From: Lentisphaerae bacterium WC36
GTDB lineage: Bacteria; Verrucomicrobiota; Lentisphaeria; Victivallales; SZUA-371
Reading direction: 5' to 3'
DNA: 64,000 nucleotides
Assembly: GCA_020683205.1 (NCBI GenBank)
Contig: CP085689.1
Coordinates: 2,356,001-2,420,000 of the forward strand
Shown here: in pieces, positions 1 through 9,358 of the stretch
How positions within the stretch are numbered: position 1 is the stretch's first letter
Layout of the letters: the number at the start of each line of letters is the position of its first letter
The notes under the pieces: generated by a model
Told to the model about the DNA's origin: nothing
Databases searched by the model: none
The model's input: the letters and a program-made list of their open reading frames with translations, nothing else
Translations under genes and position numbers: made by a program

Positions 1-1151
1 ATTGCAAACAATGTCATAAATAACTGCGCCATGAAATTAATGTCTTCTTTGGCTCCAAATAATGCCACATCACCAAAAATACCAGCAGCAATTCCGCCCC
101 AACTTCCAACAATACCATGCAACGGCCACACTCCTAAAACATCATCAATCTTAAAGCGCTCAGTTTCCACTGTAAACATAAAATAAAAAATCAGTCCGCC
201 AATAGCTCCAATAATAAAAGCTGCCACTGGATGAACAACCGCACTACCCGCACAAATTGCAATGAGCCCTGCTAATGCGCCATTGTGAGTAAAACCAGCA
301 TCATTTCGTGATACTAAAACGCTCGCTAATAATCCACCAACCATTGCCATCAAGCTATTAACCGCCACCAATCCTGACGCATCTGAAAACTTAGCGGCAC
401 TAACTACATTAAAACCAAACCAGCCAATACATAAAATCCAACTGCCCAACGCTAATAGTGGAATATTTGAAACCGCTGGCGCTCCATTGCAATAGCGTTT
501 CAGGCGCGGTCCTAATAAGATAATAGCTGGCAATGCTAACCAACCTCCAAAAGAATGAACAACCACTGAACCAGCAAAATCAACGAATTGTCCACCAAAC
601 ATATTTTCGCAAAATTTCTGTAAATAAATTGATTCGCCAGCATGGTTAAACGCATATTTAAACCACGCCAAACCTTCAAATAATGGATAAACGATGCCTG
701 CTAAAAAAGCATTACATAACACAATTGGCCAAAACTTAGCTCGTTCGGCAATTCCACCACTGATAATCGCAGGAATACACGCTGCAAATGTCAAATAAAA
801 GAAAAATGTCATTAATTCAACGCCATTGCGTTCATATAATTTTTCAGCGCCAGTCATAAAACTAATTCCATGTGAAATCGGATAGCCAATCAAAAAATAT
901 AAAACAGTACTAATTCCCCAATCGGTTATGATTTTCTGCAATGCATTAACTTGATTTTTTTTTCTAACAGTACCTAATTCTAAAAATGCAAAACCTGCAT
1001 GCATACTAAAAACCAGCACTGCTCCTAAAAATAAAAAAACAGCATCTTGCGCTAATGGACTTGCCTTGCCTACCACGTTTAGTTCAACTTCACTTGCAAA
1101 AACTCCAATACTTACAAACAATCCCAAGAATATAATTATGTTTTTCCTCAA
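1..1151 (-). CDS. amtB: Ammonium transporter Amt/AmtB, cut by window edge (N-terminal part)
   Basis: The reading frame runs from a TTG start at 1151 off the left edge of the window. It takes up ammonium through the inner membrane. An SD GGAG (1160-1163) sits 8 nt before TTG. The product begins with a cleavable-looking signal peptide (MRKNIIIFLGLFVSIGVFAS), as is usual in Amt proteins, followed by many membrane segments. Amt family stretches are visible, including GAVLVFSMHAGFAFLELGTV, DFAGSVVVHSFGG, WFGFN and the late GVWPLHGIVGSWGG. A sigma-54-type promoter lies just upstream, which suggests nitrogen control. The C-terminus and any glnK partner lie outside the window. Confidence 0.93.
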   Translation of the reverse strand, partial: MRKNIIIFLGLFVSIGVFASEVELNVVGKASPLAQDAVFLFLGAVLVFSMHAGFAFLELGTVRKKNQVNALQKIITDWGISTVLYFLIGYPISHGISFMTGAEKLYERNGVELMTFFFYLTFAACIPAIISGGIAERAKFWPIVLCNAFLAGIVYPLFEGLAWFKYAFNHAGESIYLQKFCENMFGGQFVDFAGSVVVHSFGGWLALPAIILLGPRLKRYCNGAPAVSNIPLLALGSWILCIGWFGFNVVSAAKFSDASGLVAVNSLMAMVGGLLASVLVSRNDAGFTHNGALAGLIAICAGSAVVHPVAAFIIGAIGGLIFYFMFTVETERFKIDDVLGVWPLHGIVGSWGGIAAGIFGDVALFGAKEDINFMAQLFMTLFA

Positions 1152-1202
1152 AATATTATCTCCATTAAATTTTTATAGCTTTTCTAATGGGTGTATCCTT
1201 AG

Positions 1203-1219
1203 AGCATTTGCAGTGCCAA
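1203..1219 (-). promoter_or_regulatory. Sigma-54-type (-24/-12) promoter of amtB
   Basis: Read on the minus strand this is TTGGCACTGCAAATGCT. The GG (1217-1216) and GC (1205-1204) doublets are separated by exactly 10 nt, matching the RpoN consensus TGGCAC-N5-TGC. Transcription would start near 1191 and leave a leader of about 40 nt. Ammonium transporter genes are classic NtrC/RpoN targets, so position and gene identity agree. Prediction from sequence only. Confidence 0.7.
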
Positions 1220-1387
1220 CTTTTCTAAAACAAACTTTCTAGCACCAATCAACAACAACATAACCACTTAATAACAAATAAATTAAAACTTATTTGAAAT
1301 TTAATTATATATTAAAAATGTTAAAATTACATTTTGAAGAATCTTACAATTTTGCATTACAAAAAAGTTTTAAATTACATTTTTGTA

Positions 1388-1427
1388 ATAAAAAATAAAG
1401 CTTCTGAATTTTAATTTCAGCAGCTTT
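1388..1427 (-). terminator. Rho-independent terminator of the interrupted secreted-protein gene
   Basis: On the minus strand the hairpin AAAGCTGCTGAA / TTCAGAAGCTTT (one mismatch) is followed by a T-rich run. It lies about 35 nt after the stop codon at 1464 and so ends the gene fragment downstream of the insertion sequence. Confidence 0.7.
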
Positions 1428-1463
1428 AAATGGAAATTATATTAATTTACAAATTAAAATTTA

Positions 1464-1661
1464 TCAATATTCATCAGACCAAATCATACCCCAACCATAA
1501 GTATAACCACGATTCAATAAGTACATTGTCTCATCATCGGCTTCACCTTCACTTTTTAGACTAATTTTGATTTTAGCAACCCCACTAACCGCTTTTTCGT
1601 CATCAACTAATGAAAGAGCTTCTCCACCAAGACTAACCGAACCCGCTATTAGATGGTGTCT
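1464..1661 (-). pseudogene. 3' fragment of an unknown gene next to the IS110 element
   Basis: An open frame of about 60 codons without a start codon ends at 1464 and is followed by a good terminator. The translated end includes VSGVAKIKISLKSEG and the last residues GWGMIWSDEY. The only upstream in-frame stop is the transposase stop at 1668, so the fragment begins inside the insertion sequence end. The simplest reading is that the IS separated this 3' end from its 5' part, possibly the ORF at 3052-3690, which lies on the same strand at the other end of the element. Product not recognised. Confidence 0.55.
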
Positions 1662-1667
1662 TAAATT

Positions 1668-2726
1668 TCAAGTGTTTTTTAACGCTTTTTGTGAAATTTT
1701 CACATCATATGGCTGATTATTTATTACCATAGCTCGTAGCATTAGCAGTAACTTACGCATACATGCACAGCGTGCTGTCATTGGTTTCTTACCCTTTGAA
1801 ATTAGTCGATTATAAAAGGAGTTTAGGTGTGGATCTAGCCGCACTGCTTGGGTCGAATTTAGATACAAAATTCGCCTTGCTAACCTTGAACCTTTTTTAC
1901 TTAGACGATATTTTCTAATGCTTGTTCCTGATTCTTTTACGAGTGGGTTTAAGCCTGACATTGCAGATAACTTATTACGAGTTTCGTATTTTTTCAACGA
2001 ACCAAATTCACCCAACAAAGTCACAGCTGATAAAAAAGCTACGCCTGGCATTGTAATCATAATTTCTACTTCTTGACGGATATTTGGGTGGTCATTTACA
2101 AATTTTTTCATCAAGCGCTTTAATTCATCTAACTTCTTCTCCAAAAACTTAATCACAGATGTATCCATTCGTTTTAAAGTGCCTGATTCAAGCCCTTCAT
2201 GCATGTTTTTGCACGCTGTTAATTCTGCCACGTAAAAATCATGAAGTCTACATAATTCACAAAGTTCTTGGTACTCTTTTTCAGCCTTTATTTTGCGTTT
2301 TGGAGATCGCTCAGAACCATAATATGCGATTGCTCTGGCATCAATAAAATCGGTTTCATTCTTTAAATTTAAGCTCAATCTGAATGATTTTATCAGCATG
2401 GCATTTTCTATTACTGGTTGAAATATTGCTTTTACTGCCAAAATATATTTTTCTATTTGTCGTGAATAAATTCCTGTTGATTCCATGACAACTTTAGGCT
2501 CTAAAAGCAAATTTTCGTCGTTACATTTTGCTAAATATAATTTTTCAAGTTTATCATACCAGCGCAACATTTTGTTGATGCCGCCCTGCGAATTTTTGAA
2601 TTCAATCACATCCAAATCCATGACTTTTTTGCGTTTAAATTTGTTTTCAAAGCTTGGGAAATCAACTGCTGCAACACAAACTTCCTTGCCGACATCAATT
2701 CCAATCCACACAGGTTTTTTTGACAT
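1668..2726 (-). CDS. IS110-family DEDD transposase
   Basis: A 352-residue recombinase that moves its element using an RNA guide. The start chosen is MSKKPVW at 2726, preceded by GGAGTCAAGGAA. The RuvC-like N-terminal domain shows the acidic residues in WIGIDVGK (D7 region), VVMESTG and TDFIDARAIA. A coiled-coil linker around residues 150-220 follows. The C-terminal Tnp20 domain has MPGVAFLSAVTLLGE and SGTSIRKYRLSKKGSRLARR, containing the family's serine region. The frame is intact and full length, so the element may still be active. An upstream start (2774) is possible but has no good SD. Confidence 0.93.
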   Translation of the reverse strand: MSKKPVWIGIDVGKEVCVAAVDFPSFENKFKRKKVMDLDVIEFKNSQGGINKMLRWYDKLEKLYLAKCNDENLLLEPKVVMESTGIYSRQIEKYILAVKAIFQPVIENAMLIKSFRLSLNLKNETDFIDARAIAYYGSERSPKRKIKAEKEYQELCELCRLHDFYVAELTACKNMHEGLESGTLKRMDTSVIKFLEKKLDELKRLMKKFVNDHPNIRQEVEIMITMPGVAFLSAVTLLGEFGSLKKYETRNKLSAMSGLNPLVKESGTSIRKYRLSKKGSRLARRILYLNSTQAVRLDPHLNSFYNRLISKGKKPMTARCACMRKLLLMLRAMVINNQPYDVKISQKALKNT

Positions 2727-2840
2727 TTCCTTGACTCCTGTTTTTCGCCATGGTAGAATAAAAATGTGCCCCAACTGCCAAGCTTGCGAAATACAGACTT
2801 TAAGTCTATGATGGCATGTACGGCGTAAAAGAGCACGGTA

Positions 2841-3038
2841 GCGGAAGAACCGTATTAACTAATAGACGACCTTTTATGTCATGGTCTGACTCATACTGGG
2901 ACTTCCGCGATTTATTTCAGTAGCTAGCCAAAATAAACCCATTCCTACCGTAGCATAAATAACTTACCAATATCAGCAGTTTTTTACCTCTTTGCTCCGA
3001 CGAATGAATAAATCCATTCTCGCAAAGAGAAAACTGCT
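2841..3038 (-). ncRNA. Candidate bridge RNA of the IS110 element
   Basis: The non-coding stretch upstream of the transposase folds, by eye, into two large hairpins with internal loops. Hairpin 1: AGCAGTTTT (2975-2983) and CTCTTTGC (2988-2995) pair with 3022-3038, enclosing GAATG/CATTC (3002-3006/3015-3019). Hairpin 2: GCGGAAG (2841-2847) pairs with CTTCCGC (2902-2908) around an inner GACC/GGTC (2868-2871/2883-2886). IS110-group elements are known to encode a bispecific bridge RNA in this position. The RNA ends and the guide loops are not determined here. Confidence 0.5.
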
Positions 3039-3051
3039 AACCACGATACTG

Positions 3052-3690
3052 TTAATATACAGGTCCAGTCCCTTGAATTCGTTTTAACCAGTATAAGTCA
3101 TTTATGAAACTAAAACTAGTAATTCTAGAACGATTAGTATATTCAGATAAATCTATTGGAATATATTTATTTTGGTAATTAGTATCCTCTTGAACTTCGA
3201 TATACCATGTCGAAGGTGCAGGCATTGTTTGCTGACACATTCCAAATTCATTCAACCATCCTATAGCATACCTACCAATATGCGTTTCAATATACTTTAT
3301 ACCATCTTCAATTTTTTCAGTGTGATATATAGCAGTGCTTCTGTAAAATTTATAGAATATCTTCTCAACAACGGGCGTTCCATTATCGTCAGTATAATTT
3401 ATTGTTTCTATTACCTTAATGAATTTTTTTTCTCCTCCCTTTCCAACACTACCAATATAGGCTCCAATTCCAAAAAACCAAGGATCTGACCATGCATCAA
3501 ACCCATATTCTCCAGTGATCTCTATTGTATGATTAGGTGCTAATTGATATATTTCATTAACAATGTAATCTTTATACTCACCACTTGTGCATGTCCAACT
3601 CCAAACAGCAAAAGAACTAATTGACTGAAAGGTAATCACAAAAATTACTAAAATAAATTTTATTTTTTTCCCCCACGAAAATTCCAACAT
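3052..3690 (-). CDS. Unknown secreted protein, possibly truncated by the IS110 element
   Basis: 212 residues with SD AGGAG 7 nt before ATG. Residues 1-30 form a signal peptide (hydrophobic core KFILVIFVITFQSISSFA). The mature part is rich in aromatic residues (WSDPWFFG, STWYIEV, WLKRIQGTG) and matches no family I recognise. The stop lies only about 14 nt from the foot of the IS left-end hairpin, and the last residues look accidental, so the true C-terminus may be the fragment at 1464-1661. It is equally possible that the gene is complete. Confidence 0.6.
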   Translation of the reverse strand: MLEFSWGKKIKFILVIFVITFQSISSFAVWSWTCTSGEYKDYIVNEIYQLAPNHTIEITGEYGFDAWSDPWFFGIGAYIGSVGKGGEKKFIKVIETINYTDDNGTPVVEKIFYKFYRSTAIYHTEKIEDGIKYIETHIGRYAIGWLNEFGMCQQTMPAPSTWYIEVQEDTNYQNKYIPIDLSEYTNRSRITSFSFINDLYWLKRIQGTGPVY

Positions 3691-3799
3691 AACATACTCC
3701 TAATTTTTTTTAATTGATTTTTTAATTGTCCCTAATGCCATCTTTATATATTAGCATATAAAAAATAGATACACAAATATCTATTAATATTTATTTAAT

Positions 3800-3837
3800 A
3801 AAAAAAGAAAAGCTTCTGAGCTCAATACTCAGAAGCT
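3800..3837 (-). terminator. Rho-independent terminator
   Basis: A perfect 10-bp stem, AGCTTCTGAG (3811-3820) with CTCAGAAGCT (3828-3837), is followed on the minus strand by TTTTCTTTTTTT. It sits 35 nt after the stop of the 54-residue gene at 3872-4036. Confidence 0.8.
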
Positions 3838-3871
3838 AATGTAATCTAGAAAAAGGGTAGTCTAAATAAAA

Positions 3872-4036
3872 TTAATTATTTTGTAATAATAATCGATCTT
3901 CAATTTGCCAACCAAGTCGTAAATTTGCTTCGATTTTTTCAATAATTTTTTTGATATTATCGATACATTTTTGATCAACATCAATTTCAGAGCGCTCTTC
4001 TTGAGAATAGCAGGGTCTTTCAGATAATTTATTCAT
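3872..4036 (-). CDS. Small unknown protein, 54 aa
   Basis: A short reading frame with ATG at 4036 and TAA at 3872, followed by its own strong terminator. The product starts MNKLSERPCYSQEERSEI. It continues as a charged, probably helical segment (NIKKIIEKIEANLRLGWQIE) and has no signal peptide. An AGAG lies about 10 nt upstream of the start as a weak SD. The terminator and the protein-like composition argue that it is real. No family is recognised. Confidence 0.5.
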   Translation of the reverse strand: MNKLSERPCYSQEERSEIDVDQKCIDNIKKIIEKIEANLRLGWQIEDRLLLQNN

Positions 4037-4106
4037 CTTACAAATCTCTTTTTTAAATAGGTTAATGATTAATTATAAAAAAGATGAAATAAAGAAGAGT
4101 ATTTTT

Positions 4107-4199
4107 TTGAAAAATCTACCTCGGTAGTTATATTATAAGAGCGAATTATAATACGGCGAAGTTTACTCTTCTTTTGAGTTGCTTCGTCTTTTTTTTATG
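4107..4199 (+). ncRNA. Candidate short transcript: promoter, about 50 nt, terminator
   Basis: TTGAAA (4107-4112), an 18-nt spacer and TATTAT (4131-4136) resemble a housekeeping promoter. About 20 nt downstream lies the hairpin CGAAG...ACTC/GAGT...CTTCG (4157-4186), followed by an uninterrupted T run (4189-4196), a clear plus-strand terminator. No plus-strand gene precedes it. Either a small RNA of about 55 nt is made here, or the terminator works bidirectionally to guard the groEL end. Confidence 0.25.
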
Positions 4200-4234
4200 A
4201 AAAAGGCGATACTCGTTATTTGTACCGCCCTTTG
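4197..4234 (-). terminator. Terminator of groES-groEL
   Basis: On the minus strand AAAGGGCGGTAC pairs with GTATCGCCTTT (one G-U pair and one bulge), followed by TTTTTCAT. It lies about 35 nt after the groEL stop. Confidence 0.7.
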
Positions 4235-4267
4235 AATATTTAAATTGGGTTAATTTCAAAGGATGAA

Positions 4268-5926
<1,659 letters not shown>

Positions 5927-5951
5927 TTATGTCTATAAATTTTTCTTTTAC

Positions 5952-6251
5952 TTAACCAATTACTGCGATAATGTCTTCTTGATCAACAATTTTATACTCT
6001 TTGCTACCATATTTTACTTCTGTAGCGCCAAAACGAGCTGTTAATACAATATCGTCAACTTTTACGTCAAAAGGAATTACATTACCATTGTCATCTTTTT
6101 TACCAGTACCTAAAGCAACAACTCGTGATTCTTGAGGTTTTTCTTTAGCTGTTTCAGGTAAAAAGATACCACCTACTTGCTGATCTTGAGGAGCTTCGCA
6201 CGCCTCTACTAAAACTCTACCGCCTAAAGGTTTAATTACACAATCAGACAT
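5952..6251 (-). CDS. groES: Co-chaperonin GroES (10 kDa)
   Basis: 99 residues. It caps the GroEL ring. Typical features are KPLGGRVLVE at the N-terminus, the mobile loop GGIFLPETAKEKPQ and VVALGTGKKDDNGN. The SD ACGGAG lies 8 nt before ATG. It is first gene of the groES-groEL unit. The dnaK gene lies 103 nt upstream on the same strand with a hairpin between them, so read-through from dnaK is possible. Confidence 0.98.
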   Translation of the reverse strand: MSDCVIKPLGGRVLVEACEAPQDQQVGGIFLPETAKEKPQESRVVALGTGKKDDNGNVIPFDVKVDDIVLTARFGATEVKYGSKEYKIVDQEDIIAVIG

Positions 6252-6310
6252 GTTAAAATTCTCCGTTAATTGAAATTTTTTATTTTTAATCTATATATTA
6301 ATATTTTAAG

Positions 6311-6346
6311 AATATAGGCTGTGAAAATAAATTCACAACCTATATT
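6311..6346. other. Hairpin between dnaK and groES
   Basis: A 15-bp inverted repeat with one mismatch (AATATAGG.TGTGAA arms, 6-nt loop) lies 9 nt after the dnaK stop. The T run follows it on the plus strand, not on the minus strand of the genes. It could protect the dnaK mRNA end or attenuate read-through into groES rather than act as a strong terminator. Confidence 0.5.
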
Positions 6347-6354
6347 TTTTTTAA

Positions 6355-8274
6355 TTAATCTTCGTCAACAACTTCTGCATCAACAATATTATCGTCACCA
6401 TCGTTTTTAGCATTGTTTGTTGCCTCATCCTGAGGAGCAGCTCCTTGAGCACCAGCTTCAGCACCACCTGCTTGTTGTTGTTGAGCATAAATTTGCTCGC
6501 CGAACTTCATTAACAATTCTTCTAGTTCAGTCATTGTAGCTTTCATACCTTCAGTATCTTCAGCTTTTAACTGATCTTTTAAAATTGCAATCTTTTCTTC
6601 AACAGGTTTCTTTACCTCATCAGGTAATTGATCACCATGCTCTTTGATTTGCTTTTCAGTTTGATAAATCATTGAATCGGCACGGTTTTTAACTTCAATA
6701 CCTTCTTTAGCTTTTTTATCCTCGTCAGCGTGTGCTTTAGCATCATTAACCATTTTTTCGATTTCTTCATCACTTAAACCACTGTCAGCAGTGATTGTGA
6801 TTTTTTGCTCTTTGCCTGTTCCTAAATCTTTTGCAGTAACATGCAATATACCGTTTGCATCGATATCAAATGTTACTTCGATTTGTGGAACGCCACGTGG
6901 AGCTGCTGGAATACCATCTAAACGGAAGCGACCAATTGATTTATTTGCATTAGCCATTTCACGCTCACCTTGTAACACGTGAATATCTACTGAAGGTTGG
7001 TTATCCGCCGCTGTTGAGAACGTTTCACTTTTTCTTGTAGGAATTGTTGTATTACGTTCGATTAAGCGAGTGAAAACTCCACCCATAGTTTCAATACCTA
7101 ATGATAATGGAGTAACATCTAGAAGTACTACATCTTCAACTTCTCCACCAAGAACACCACCTTGAATAGCTGCACCACTTGCCACAACTTCATCAGGATT
7201 AACACCTTTATGAGGGTCTTTGCTAAAGATTTTTGAAGCAGTTTCTTGTACTTTAGGCATACGAGTCATACCACCAACCATGATAACTTCTTTTACTTCA
7301 CTTGTTGAAACACCAGCATCTTTCATACAGTTTTCACAAGGAGCAATTGTACGATGTAATAAATCATCACAGATTTTTTCTAAATCAGTACGGCTTAATG
7401 TTTTTGTTAAGTGAACTGGTCCACTTTCATTCATTGAAATGAATGGCAAATTCACCTCTGTAGACATACTACTTGATAATTCACATTTAGCTTTTTCCGC
7501 ACCTTCTTTAAGACGTTGTAAAGCTTGTGGATCTTTACGTAAATCAATACCTTGACTTGCTTTGAAATCATCTGCTAAGAAATCAATAATAGCTTGGTCA
7601 AAGTTATCTCCACCAAGGTGAGTATCACCATTAGTTGCCATAACTTCAAATACACCATCTCCAATTTCTAGAATTGAAATATCAAATGTACCTCCACCAA
7701 GGTCATATACTGCGACAATTTCATCATCATTTTTTTCTAAACCATAAGCTAATGATGCTGCTGTTGGTTCATTGATAATACGTTTTACATCAAGACCTGC
7801 AATCTTTCCAGCATCTTTAGTTGCTTGGCGTTGAGAATCATTAAAGTATGCAGGAACTGTGATAACAGCTTCTGTTACAGTTTCCCCTAAATATGCTTCT
7901 GCATCTGATTTTAATTTTTGTAAAATCATTGCTGAGATTTCTGGAGGTGAATATGTTTTATCACCAACTTTAATGTGTGCATCACCATTAGAAGCTTCCA
8001 CAACTTCGTAAGGAACAATTTTTTGTTCTTCAGCAACTTCTGCAAATTTACGTCCCATGAAACGCTTCACACTAAAAATTGTATTATTTGGATTTGTAAC
8101 AGCTTGACGTTTTGCAGTTTCACCAACTAAACGTTCGCCTGTTTTTGTAAACGCCACAATTGATGGTACCGTTCTATGACCTTCACTACTTGGAATCACC
8201 TTAGCTTCGCCGTGTTCCATTACTGCCATACAACTGTTTGTTGTACCTAGGTCAATACCGATAATTTTACCCAT
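6355..8274 (-). CDS. dnaK: Chaperone DnaK (Hsp70)
   Basis: 639 residues, full length. ATP-dependent chaperone working with DnaJ and GrpE. The nucleotide-binding domain begins [20 protein letters not shown] and shows [15 protein letters not shown] and [12 protein letters not shown]. The substrate domain includes [15 protein letters not shown]. The C-terminal tail is acidic, ending in VDAEVVDED. dnaJ and grpE are not adjacent. The promoter candidate is of the sigma-54 type rather than a heat-shock sigma-32 or CIRCE arrangement. Confidence 0.99.
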   Translation of the reverse strand: MGKIIGIDLGTTNSCMAVMEHGEAKVIPSSEGHRTVPSIVAFTKTGERLVGETAKRQAVTNPNNTIFSVKRFMGRKFAEVAEEQKIVPYEVVEASNGDAHIKVGDKTYSPPEISAMILQKLKSDAEAYLGETVTEAVITVPAYFNDSQRQATKDAGKIAGLDVKRIINEPTAASLAYGLEKNDDEIVAVYDLGGGTFDISILEIGDGVFEVMATNGDTHLGGDNFDQAIIDFLADDFKASQGIDLRKDPQALQRLKEGAEKAKCELSSSMSTEVNLPFISMNESGPVHLTKTLSRTDLEKICDDLLHRTIAPCENCMKDAGVSTSEVKEVIMVGGMTRMPKVQETASKIFSKDPHKGVNPDEVVASGAAIQGGVLGGEVEDVVLLDVTPLSLGIETMGGVFTRLIERNTTIPTRKSETFSTAADNQPSVDIHVLQGEREMANANKSIGRFRLDGIPAAPRGVPQIEVTFDIDANGILHVTAKDLGTGKEQKITITADSGLSDEEIEKMVNDAKAHADEDKKAKEGIEVKNRADSMIYQTEKQIKEHGDQLPDEVKKPVEEKIAILKDQLKAEDTEGMKATMTELEELLMKFGEQIYAQQQQAGGAEAGAQGAAPQDEATNNAKNDGDDNIVDAEVVDED

Positions 8275-8366
8275 GATTTGTTTTCCTTATATGTTATATT
8301 TTAAATCTTAAAATTTAATTTCGTTACTAAAAACTTTAGTTCAAATTTATTAACAACTAAGGATAT

Positions 8367-8384
8367 AAGCATGAGTCATGCCAA
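8367..8384 (-). promoter_or_regulatory. Sigma-54-like promoter candidate of dnaK
   Basis: On the minus strand TTGGCATGACTCATGCTT has GG and GC separated by exactly 10 nt, in the same format as the amtB promoter in this window. Transcription would start near 8356, giving a leader of about 80 nt. The segment also contains the 13-nt palindrome GCATGAGTCATGC, which might itself be an operator. Confidence 0.4.
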
Positions 8385-8658
8385 CTTTTTTAATTTTCAA
8401 TATATTTTTAGGACTTTTTCATTAGAATCACCACAAATCATTATATTATGATTTGCAATTAACTTGATAATAAGGTGTTAACTTAGTTAAAATTTGATTA
8501 TTATGTTAGTCTAAATCCATTTTATATTTTTAAAATCCACTTTTTTAAACTAAAATTTATTAATATTATTTTACTAAGATTTTTTGATAGTGTCACACTA
8601 ATCATATTTTGAGACATTGTGGCAATTAAAAACTGTCACAGTGCGACATTTTGACACA
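8385..8658. other. Gene-free stretch between dnaK and the methyltransferase gene
   Basis: No reading frame or RNA gene is seen. The downstream part holds two 11-nt palindromes sharing TGTCACA: AGTGTCACACT (8589-8599) and ACTGTCACAGT (8632-8642). They may be protein-binding sites or weak termination signals of the methyltransferase gene. Confidence 0.5.
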
Positions 8659-9240
8659 CTATTTACGGCAACGGTAAACAAATGCAGGAGGAGTATTTTT
8701 CCAAACAACTTTACTTTTTTCTACTTCTGAAAAATGTTGTTTTAATTTTTTCTTAAATTTTTGAGCTGCTGGAAGCAACATACCTTGCACATAAGCAAAC
8801 GTTGCAAAATAGCCCTCATCATGAAGATTATTGAATATAGCCTCCAAAAGACTATCTTGAAGTGATTCTGGAAATGATGCCCAAGGTAAACCCGACACAA
8901 TTACATCAAGCTTTTCCATCATTAATTCATTACGCATATTCTTAAGGTTTGTCGCACTGTCATTGAAAACAGTCACACCGTTATGATCCCCAAAACGCTT
9001 CTGCATTAAATTAAACATATTCTCGTTCAATTCAACGCTAAAAAACTTAGCCTTTGGATGCTTCAAAGATAAAATTGCATCAGTAAAAACCCCTGTTCCA
9101 GGACCTAACTCTGCAATATTAAGAGCTGACTTTAATTCTACTTTTGAAGTAATTTCACGTGCCAATGCCTTAGAACTAGGACAAATAGCTCCAATACTTG
9201 TTGGATTTTTCAAAAATTGCTTTAAAAATACACCTTTCAT
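8659..9240 (-). CDS. PmtA-like phospholipid N-methyltransferase / class I SAM methyltransferase
   Basis: 193 residues. The opening FLKNPTSIGAICPSSKALAR and the SAM-binding motif NIAELGPGTGVFTDAIL resemble the Rhodobacter PmtA family, which methylates phosphatidylethanolamine. FFSVELNENM (motif II acidic residue) and SGLPWASFPE (motif IV region) follow, and the end VVWKNTPPAFVYRCRK is also PmtA-like. It would act at the inner membrane surface. A related rRNA adenine dimethylase-like function is a weaker alternative. Confidence 0.75.
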   Translation of the reverse strand: MKGVFLKQFLKNPTSIGAICPSSKALAREITSKVELKSALNIAELGPGTGVFTDAILSLKHPKAKFFSVELNENMFNLMQKRFGDHNGVTVFNDSATNLKNMRNELMMEKLDVIVSGLPWASFPESLQDSLLEAIFNNLHDEGYFATFAYVQGMLLPAAQKFKKKLKQHFSEVEKSKVVWKNTPPAFVYRCRK

Positions 9241-9358
9241 ATTTTACCCTTCCCCATGATGTAGTTGTGTAAATTTCATATTTAATTTGATCCGCATTCT
9301 AGTTATCATTGAGCCCAAAAGACCTCATCAGTTAAAAACAAACCAACTATATAATAAA

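Larger units (their letters stand above)
1662..3045 (-). mobile_element. IS110-family insertion sequence (approximate ends)
   Basis: About 1.4 kb carrying a DEDD transposase with a very short 3' flank and a long (about 320 nt) non-coding 5' flank rich in hairpins, the layout of the IS110 subgroup. No terminal inverted repeats or obvious target duplication are seen, as expected for this family. The right end lies between the transposase stop (1668) and about 1650. The left end is placed just outside the hairpin foot at 3038. Exact boundaries and core dinucleotide cannot be fixed without an empty-site sequence. Confidence 0.75.

Noticed and set aside
2485-2811. Plus-strand ORF over the transposase start
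   Set aside because: It is the antisense shadow of the IS110 transposase and left end, with no SD.
6252-6354. CIRCE element or heat-shock operator upstream of groES
   Set aside because: No TTAGCACTC-N9-GAGTGCTAA-like inverted repeat is present. Only the hairpin after dnaK was found.
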